From the NCBI GenBank assembly GCA_937922705.1, contig CALAIW010000003.1:1-57407 (forward strand): DNA of 57,407 bases. Direction: 5' to 3'. The notes below the pieces were generated by a model, which saw only the letters and a program-made list of their open reading frames with translations, ran no database searches and was not told the DNA's origin. The position numbers and the translations under genes are program-made. The stretch is from an uncultured bacterium. GTDB lineage: Bacteria > Atribacterota > Atribacteria > Atribacterales > Caldatribacteriaceae. Numbering within the stretch: position 1 is the stretch's first letter; every line of letters starts with the position of its first letter. Positions 53,017 to 57,407 of the stretch are shown here, piece by piece.

Positions 53017-53496
53017 TCAAATGTCAAGGAGTTTTGCTACCTTTCGCTCAAGGTCGCAGAGGGCCACAGTAGGTCGCCCACTCAAAAGGCCACAGACCTC
53101 ACCAGGATTCACAAGAATTGTTTTTCCTTCCTCCTTGATGATGGCCTCATGAGTATGGCCGTACACCACAAGGTCATAGTGACCACTGGCAAAAGCAAGT
53201 TTTGCCGGCTGGTAAAAGTGGGAAACAAAAATCCGGTATCCCTTTTCCTCAAGCTCAAGAAAGGGAGCCTTAATGCGTCCCTCCGATTTCTGAAAAATAC
53301 CGAGAACCTCCCCATCGTTATTCCCAAGAACCCCCCACCAGGGGATGGAAAGCTCTGCAAGGATAGCTACCGAAAATGGAGCGACATAATCCCCCGCATG
53401 GAGAATAAGCTCTGCGCCCTCCTTTTGCAAAACTTCAAGAGCTTTTCGAAGAAGCGACACATGGTCGTGGCTGTCAGAAAGCACGCCAACCTTCAT
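53017..53496 (-). CDS. YfcE/MJ0936-family metallophosphoesterase
   Basis: This protein of about 159 aa has the calcineurin-like phosphodiesterase motifs: LSDSHDHVSLL (DxH), LILHAGDYV (GD), GVLGNNDGEVLG (GNxD), ISHF-equivalent FVSHFYQPA and VVYGHTHEA (GHxH). Relatives cleave phosphodiesters, with the physiological substrate unknown. The ATG-ATG pair at 53499/53496 follows AGGAG at 4 and 7 bases; the frame upstream overlaps the nitroreductase gene and is rejected. It sits between phoU and the nitroreductase gene. Confidence 0.93.
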   Translation of the reverse strand: MKVGVLSDSHDHVSLLRKALEVLQKEGAELILHAGDYVAPFSVAILAELSIPWWGVLGNNDGEVLGIFQKSEGRIKAPFLELEEKGYRIFVSHFYQPAKLAFASGHYDLVVYGHTHEAIIKEEGKTILVNPGEVCGLLSGRPTVALCDLERKVAKLLDI

Positions 53497-53509
53497 CATT
53501 TCACTCCTC

Positions 53510-54007
53510 TCAAAACTTCTCCCAGTGAAGAACTTCCCGAAGCTCCCGCTTAAAAATGGGACCCCGCGGTACATCAGCCGGATACCCTATGGCTATGAGG
53601 CTCACCAATCGATATCCCTCTGGAACCCCAAGAAGACGACGAACGTCCTCAGCATAGGGTTTCTTGTCTCCAGCAACCCAGCACGATCCAAGACCCAAAG
53701 CCCAGGAGGCAAGGAGAATGTTTTCTGTTGCAGCACATCCATCTTCAAGGTAGTACTTCGTATCTTTGCAAAACACTGCCAAAAGAACAGGGGCCTCACG
53801 AATAAATTTCCCGTAGTCGGTAAGTCGTGCCACTTCTTCCCGTGTCCTTGCGTCCGTTACTACAACAAACTCCCAAGGCTGGAGATTATTCGCCGAAGGG
53901 GCAAGACGAGCACAGTCAATAATAGTCTCAATCTTTTCCCGCTCTACAGGCTGTGCCTTGAATCGCCTTATGGAACGACGGGTCCTCAATGCCTCCAAAG
54001 CATCCAT
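53510..54007 (-). CDS. Nitroreductase-family protein
   Basis: This 165-aa FMN enzyme shows LRTRRSIRRFKAQPVEREKI with the FMN-binding RRSxRxF motif, ARLAPSANNLQPWEFVVVTD, and GLGSCWVAGDKKPYAEDVRR followed by LGVPEGYRLVSLIAIGYP. It would reduce nitro compounds, quinones or a flavin with NAD(P)H; the physiological substrate is unknown. The ATG at 54007 is 6 bases after GGAGGG. Its start overlaps the end of the DUF763 gene by 22 bases. Confidence 0.92.
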   Translation of the reverse strand: MDALEALRTRRSIRRFKAQPVEREKIETIIDCARLAPSANNLQPWEFVVVTDARTREEVARLTDYGKFIREAPVLLAVFCKDTKYYLEDGCAATENILLASWALGLGSCWVAGDKKPYAEDVRRLLGVPEGYRLVSLIAIGYPADVPRGPIFKRELREVLHWEKF

Positions 54008-55098
54008 TGCTTTCCCTCCTCTCCACTGAGCAACTTCAGCTGCTCATATACCTTGTTCTTCTCCGAAACCCCAATCCTCATTCGTTCCACCACTTGGGCA
54101 AGAAAACCAATAGTGGTGTCATAAGTTTTCCGATCCACTGGGAAGGGCGTGCCATCCTTCCCTCCGTGAGCAAAGGAAAAACTCACTGGATCCGTGTAGC
54201 TTGGAGGTGTTCCAAGCACAATTTCCACGGTCAAGGCCAGAGCACGCAAGGTTTTCTGTCCTACTCCCTGCGCTTTGAGAACTTCAAGGAATGAGGAAGG
54301 CCTCCTTTCACATAGAAAAGCAAGGGTTTTTTCAATTCGGGAAAGGTCAAAATCTTTCTCTTGGATTCTGTGGCGTTTCGGAAGTACAAGGTAACGCAAT
54401 GCGTCTTGCACATTCCGCCGCACGACAGTAAATCCCTCTCCAAGCATTGCTACAATCCCTTCCTGACACGCTTTGCTCTCACGAGCGACAAGGTTGAGTA
54501 CTTCCGCCTCTTGGATGCCACAAATGCCGCTGTGGGGCTCACAAGTGAAATCCTCGACTCGTTCCCCCAACCAGTGATACCGTCGGGCAAAGCACGTTAC
54601 AGGATTCATCCCCTGCTGGACTACCGACCATTTCCCAGAGGTAGTGAAAAAGAACGCGTGGTGGTAGAGGGTATACCCATCCTGGATGGCAGTGTTGTCC
54701 ACCTTTGCGCTGATTCGGCTGTAGTTCACAAGAGCCTCCCCAAAAGGTAACGCATCACGCTCACTGTAACGAAGAATCTCCTCAGGGGTTTTTCGAGATG
54801 TTCCACCTTTTCCTCCACAGATGTAAAGTCCCAAGTCCTTCTCTCTTCCTCGAACCGCTTCTTTGAGTGCTCCACAGAGCGTTGTGGTGAGACCGCTTGA
54901 GTGCCAGTCAAATCCAAGGAGACACCCTAGAGACTGGAAGAAAATCGGGTCAGCAATACGGCGAAGAAATTCCTCAGGCCCAAAGAGAGCAACTATAGCC
55001 TCAATAATGTGCCCACCAAGCCTTTTCATCCGCTCAAAAAGCCAAGGAGGGCACTGTCCTCCATGAAGAGGTAAATCGGCAAATCCACTCCGTTTCAT
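53986..55098 (-). CDS. DUF763 protein of unknown function
   Basis: This 370-aa protein begins MKRSGFADLPLHGGQCPPWL, the recognisable start of DUF763 proteins, which are found mainly in archaea and thermophilic bacteria. Other conserved blocks are LGCLLGFDWHSSGLTTTLCG, GLYICGGKGGTSRKTPEEI and KVDNTAIQDGYTLYHHAFF. Late in the protein a helix-hairpin-helix-like segment, LKAQGVGQKTLRALALTVEI, suggests DNA contact, followed by FSFAHGGKDGTPFPVDRKTY. It may be a nuclease or DNA-repair factor; that is inference. The ATG overlaps the stop of the adenosine-specific kinase gene (ATGA). Confidence 0.9.
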   Translation of the reverse strand: MKRSGFADLPLHGGQCPPWLFERMKRLGGHIIEAIVALFGPEEFLRRIADPIFFQSLGCLLGFDWHSSGLTTTLCGALKEAVRGREKDLGLYICGGKGGTSRKTPEEILRYSERDALPFGEALVNYSRISAKVDNTAIQDGYTLYHHAFFFTTSGKWSVVQQGMNPVTCFARRYHWLGERVEDFTCEPHSGICGIQEAEVLNLVARESKACQEGIVAMLGEGFTVVRRNVQDALRYLVLPKRHRIQEKDFDLSRIEKTLAFLCERRPSSFLEVLKAQGVGQKTLRALALTVEIVLGTPPSYTDPVSFSFAHGGKDGTPFPVDRKTYDTTIGFLAQVVERMRIGVSEKNKVYEQLKLLSGEEGKQWMLWRH

Positions 55099-55577
55099 AA
55101 TTTGTACCCAATTTTCCGAAGGAGAGCTTTCCGCTCAGCAATATCCTGTTCGGTTTCCACACCCTTTGTTTTCAGTCCATCCACTACCCCCAAAACTCCT
55201 CGTCCCTGCGCAGTCTCAACAAGGATAACCTCAATGGGGTTAGCACTTGCGCAGAAGATGCGACAGACTTCCGGAACCATCTTTACTGCATTGAGAACGT
55301 TAATCGGGTAACCATCCTTAAGGAAAATCACGAATACATGTCCTGCAGAAAGAAGCAAGGCGTTTCGCTTTGCAAGTTCCACAAGTTCCTCATCATTACC
55401 ACTGTAGCGAACAAGACAGGGACCAGAGGACTCGCAAAAAGCAACACCAAACTTCAAAACCGGCGATGAGGTAGCAAGTGCTTCGTGAAGGTCCTCAACC
55501 GTCTTGATAAAGTGCGCCTGTCCAAGAATGACGTTGTACCCTTTGGGATTCTCAAGAGCCACAACCTTAAGTTCCAC
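55095..55577 (-). CDS. Adenosine-specific kinase-like protein (DUF355/COG1839)
   Basis: This 160-aa protein matches the small archaeal-type family typified by Pyrobaculum PAE2307. Blocks are NPKGYNVILGQAHFIKTVED, GVAFCESSGPCLVRYSGNDE, ALLLSAGHVFVIFLKDGYPI, NVLNAVKMVPEVCRIFCASA and a glycine-rich GRGVLGVVDGLKTKGVET. The archaeal member binds adenosine and was reported as adenosine-specific kinase-like; the in vivo role is unclear. The GTG at 55577 has GGGAGGG 6 bases upstream. It overlaps the P-type ATPase stop by 11 bases. Confidence 0.9.
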   Translation of the reverse strand: MELKVVALENPKGYNVILGQAHFIKTVEDLHEALATSSPVLKFGVAFCESSGPCLVRYSGNDEELVELAKRNALLLSAGHVFVIFLKDGYPINVLNAVKMVPEVCRIFCASANPIEVILVETAQGRGVLGVVDGLKTKGVETEQDIAERKALLRKIGYKL

Positions 55578-57407
55578 ATCTATCCCTCCCTACTAAGACT
55601 TTCCGAACTTCAAAAGCAAGGAAAGAAAGGAGCGAAAAAGCCAAAGCAAACATCCATTGAGAAAAGGTTAAAAAGTGGGTATCAAAAACCCTTCGAAGAA
55701 AGGGGAGAAAGACGCTTGCCAAGATAACGGCAAGGGAGATGCTACAAGCTTCAAGAAGAAAGAGATTTGTTCTTGGGTCCACCCTCCAAGCATTGAGGCG
55801 CTCGGAACGGAAACTATACGCCCGCCAGAGCTCACCAAGGCTCAGAGTGACAAAAGCTACGGTCCGCGCAGTGTGTAACCCCCAAAGGCGCATTCCAAAG
55901 ACGAAAGCCAAAACAACCGCCACAGTGATAAAGAAAGCCCCAAAAAGGATCGTCCGCATATGGAGAGGAGTAATGATACCCTCCTCAGGCTTGCGGGGGC
56001 GGCGGAACATAAGATCTGGCTCCGGTGCTTCCAATCCTAAAGCCAAGGCAGGAAGTCCGTCAGTAACAAGATTCACAAGGAGTATCTGTACCGGAACAAG
56101 AGGCCGCGCAAGTCCAAGAAGAATTGGTACAAACACCGCACCAACTTCCCCGAGGTTACAGGAAAGAAGATACACCACAAACTTCCGAATGTTATCAAAT
56201 ATAACTCGCCCCTCCCGTATCGCTTGCACGATGGTAGCGAAATTGTCGTCAGCAAGAATCATATCGGCAACCTCTTTGGCCACATCCGTTCCTGTAATTC
56301 CCATGGCAATGCCAATATCGGCTTTTTTCAGAGCTGGTGCGTCATTCACTCCGTCTCCAGTCATTGCCACTACTTCACCATTTTCCTTAAGGGCCTCAAC
56401 AATACGAAGTTTTTGCTCTGGCCAGACCCGGGCAAAAACCCGAATCCTTTTAATTTTCCTCCTCAGTTCCTCTTGAGGCATACGCTCAAGCTCTTGACCC
56501 GTGAGTACTTCATCCCCAGGCTCAAGCATCCCGAGTTCCCTGGCAATAGCTTGAGCAGTAAGGGCACTATCACCAGTAATCATAACCGTTTCGATACCCG
56601 CTTGCTTTGCCTCCACAAGTGCGCTATGGGCTTCCTTTCGCGGTGGGTCTATCATCCCAAGCAGTCCCACAAACACGAGATTCTCTTCCACCTCTTCAGA
56701 AAGCGCTCCATTAGGAAGGGCTCGAAAGGCAAAAGCAAGAACCCTCAAGGCTTCTGAGGCCATAGATTCTTGTTCGCGGCGAATGCGTTCCCGTTCTTCC
56801 TCACCAAGGGGAAGAACGTGACCTCGTACCTCGTAGAACGAACACCGTTCAAGGAGAACCTCAGGAGCTCCTTTAGTGAAAAGCATATACTGGCCATCGA
56901 TGAGGTGAAGAGTAGACATCCGTTTTCTTTGGGAATCAAAAGGAATTTCATCTTGGCGAGGGTACATGGCACGCCATTCCTGCCAGGGGAACCCTTGTTC
57001 TTTCGCATAGGCAAGAAGGGCGATTTCTGTAGGGTCTCCAGAACGCTCATTATCTCCCTCCCCAAGGAAGGCATCGTTACAGAGCGTAGCTATGGCCAAA
57101 AGGCGTTCAAGGTTCTCTCCAGGGGTCCAAATCCTTCGAACAGTCATACGGTTCTCGGTTAGCGTTCCTGTTTTGTCCGTGCAAATATAGGTGGTGCAAC
57201 CAAGTGTCTCCACTGCCGGAAGCTTACGAATAATGGCATTGTACTTACTCATACGAAAAACCCCCAGAGCCAGCACCACAGTCACAACTGCAGGAAGCCC
57301 TTCCGGAATTGCCGCTACGGCAAGGCTTACTGCTGTCATAAACATTTCGAAAGGTGGTTCCCCACGCAAAAAGCCGATGAGAAAAACGAGAGCGCAAATC
57401 CCTATAG
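55567..57407 (-). CDS. Ca2+-type P-type ATPase, C-terminal two thirds (5' end beyond window)
   Basis: The frame is open to the window edge (the apparent start at 57369 is internal), giving at least 613 residues of a P2A-type ATPase. TM4 contains AAIPEGLPAVVTVV. The phosphorylated aspartate is in CTDKTGTLTENRM. Further blocks are MTGDGVNDAPALKKADIGIA and TGTDVAKEVADMILADDNFA. TM5 has CNLGEVGAVFVP and TM6 NLVTDGLPALALG. The Glu of PEGLP, Asn/Glu of NLGEV and Asn/Thr/Asp of NLVTDG match the calcium ligands of SERCA, so Ca2+ export is predicted. The N-terminal actuator domain is outside the window. Confidence 0.95.
   Translation of the reverse strand, partial: IGICALVFLIGFLRGEPPFEMFMTAVSLAVAAIPEGLPAVVTVVLALGVFRMSKYNAIIRKLPAVETLGCTTYICTDKTGTLTENRMTVRRIWTPGENLERLLAIATLCNDAFLGEGDNERSGDPTEIALLAYAKEQGFPWQEWRAMYPRQDEIPFDSQRKRMSTLHLIDGQYMLFTKGAPEVLLERCSFYEVRGHVLPLGEEERERIRREQESMASEALRVLAFAFRALPNGALSEEVEENLVFVGLLGMIDPPRKEAHSALVEAKQAGIETVMITGDSALTAQAIARELGMLEPGDEVLTGQELERMPQEELRRKIKRIRVFARVWPEQKLRIVEALKENGEVVAMTGDGVNDAPALKKADIGIAMGITGTDVAKEVADMILADDNFATIVQAIREGRVIFDNIRKFVVYLLSCNLGEVGAVFVPILLGLARPLVPVQILLVNLVTDGLPALALGLEAPEPDLMFRRPRKPEEGIITPLHMRTILFGAFFITVAVVLAFVFGMRLWGLHTARTVAFVTLSLGELWRAYSFRSERLNAWRVDPRTNLFLLEACSISLAVILASVFLPFLRRVFDTHFLTFSQWMFALAFSLLSFLAFEVRKVLVGRDRCGT

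Overview
This 57.4 kb window is a dense bacterial chromosome segment with short or overlapping intergenic spaces. It shows no insertion sequences, CRISPR array, phage genes or replication origin. The gene set suggests a thermophilic, anaerobic, probably two-membraned bacterium. Supporting signs are a DUF763 protein, an archaeal-type adenosine-specific kinase, a PPi-type phosphofructokinase signature, a type I-beta DAHP synthase with an N-terminal regulatory domain, and a GnnA/GnnB-like amino-sugar pair. A candidate phylum such as Atribacterota (OP9) fits, but that placement is inference and no marker was searched. Strong sigma70-type promoters (TTGACA / TATAAT, 16-17 bp spacing) and purine-rich ribosome binding sites recur. 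GTG and TTG starts are common.

Layout. 1-12300 (minus): rpoB, rpoC, an L7Ae-like K-turn protein, rpsL, rpsG, fusA and the start of tuf, behind a consensus promoter at 12255-12283. RpoC is unusually long (1659 aa) because of a C-terminal insertion made of about five repeats. 12300-17212 (minus): a MEMO-like protein, an NHL beta-propeller membrane protein, PlsC, tRNA-Pro(CGG), Hsp20, glutamate formimidoyltransferase and a nicotinamidase-like hydrolase. 17285-18893 (plus): a 57-aa membrane protein and an SSS-family symporter. 18838-28035 (minus): a tightly packed, probably single operon running from rlmN through aroF, tyrA (split by a frameshift at a T9 run), aroC, a DegT aminotransferase, a Gfo/Idh dehydrogenase, an FAD protein, surE and acyP to pcm.

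28100-36670: a DksA/TraR zinc-finger protein (plus), speD behind a structured leader or small RNA with two terminators (minus), a Cys-rich lipoprotein (minus), rpsT (plus), and pfk, comEC, holA and tkt (minus). 36670-43850: two divergent UroD-like (methyltransferase-superfamily) proteins, then an RbsC-type ABC importer with one binding protein, two different permeases and one single-domain ATPase, then an EamA exporter. The two permease genes share a 144-bp, nearly identical patch, which points to gene conversion.

43851-47895 (minus): a four-gene overlapping operon of a TerY-type VWA protein, a PP2C phosphatase, a protein kinase with a zinc ribbon, and a right-handed beta-helix protein. This is a TerY-P phospho-signalling triad with an unusual fourth partner and is the best candidate for an undescribed system here. 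47991-57407: a FolT-like ECF S component (plus), then on the minus strand a ribulose-phosphate epimerase, two zinc alcohol dehydrogenases, OsmC, a free-standing pyruvate-kinase C-terminal domain protein, PhoU, a YfcE-like phosphoesterase, a nitroreductase, DUF763, an adenosine-specific kinase, and a Ca2+-type P-type ATPase truncated by the window edge.
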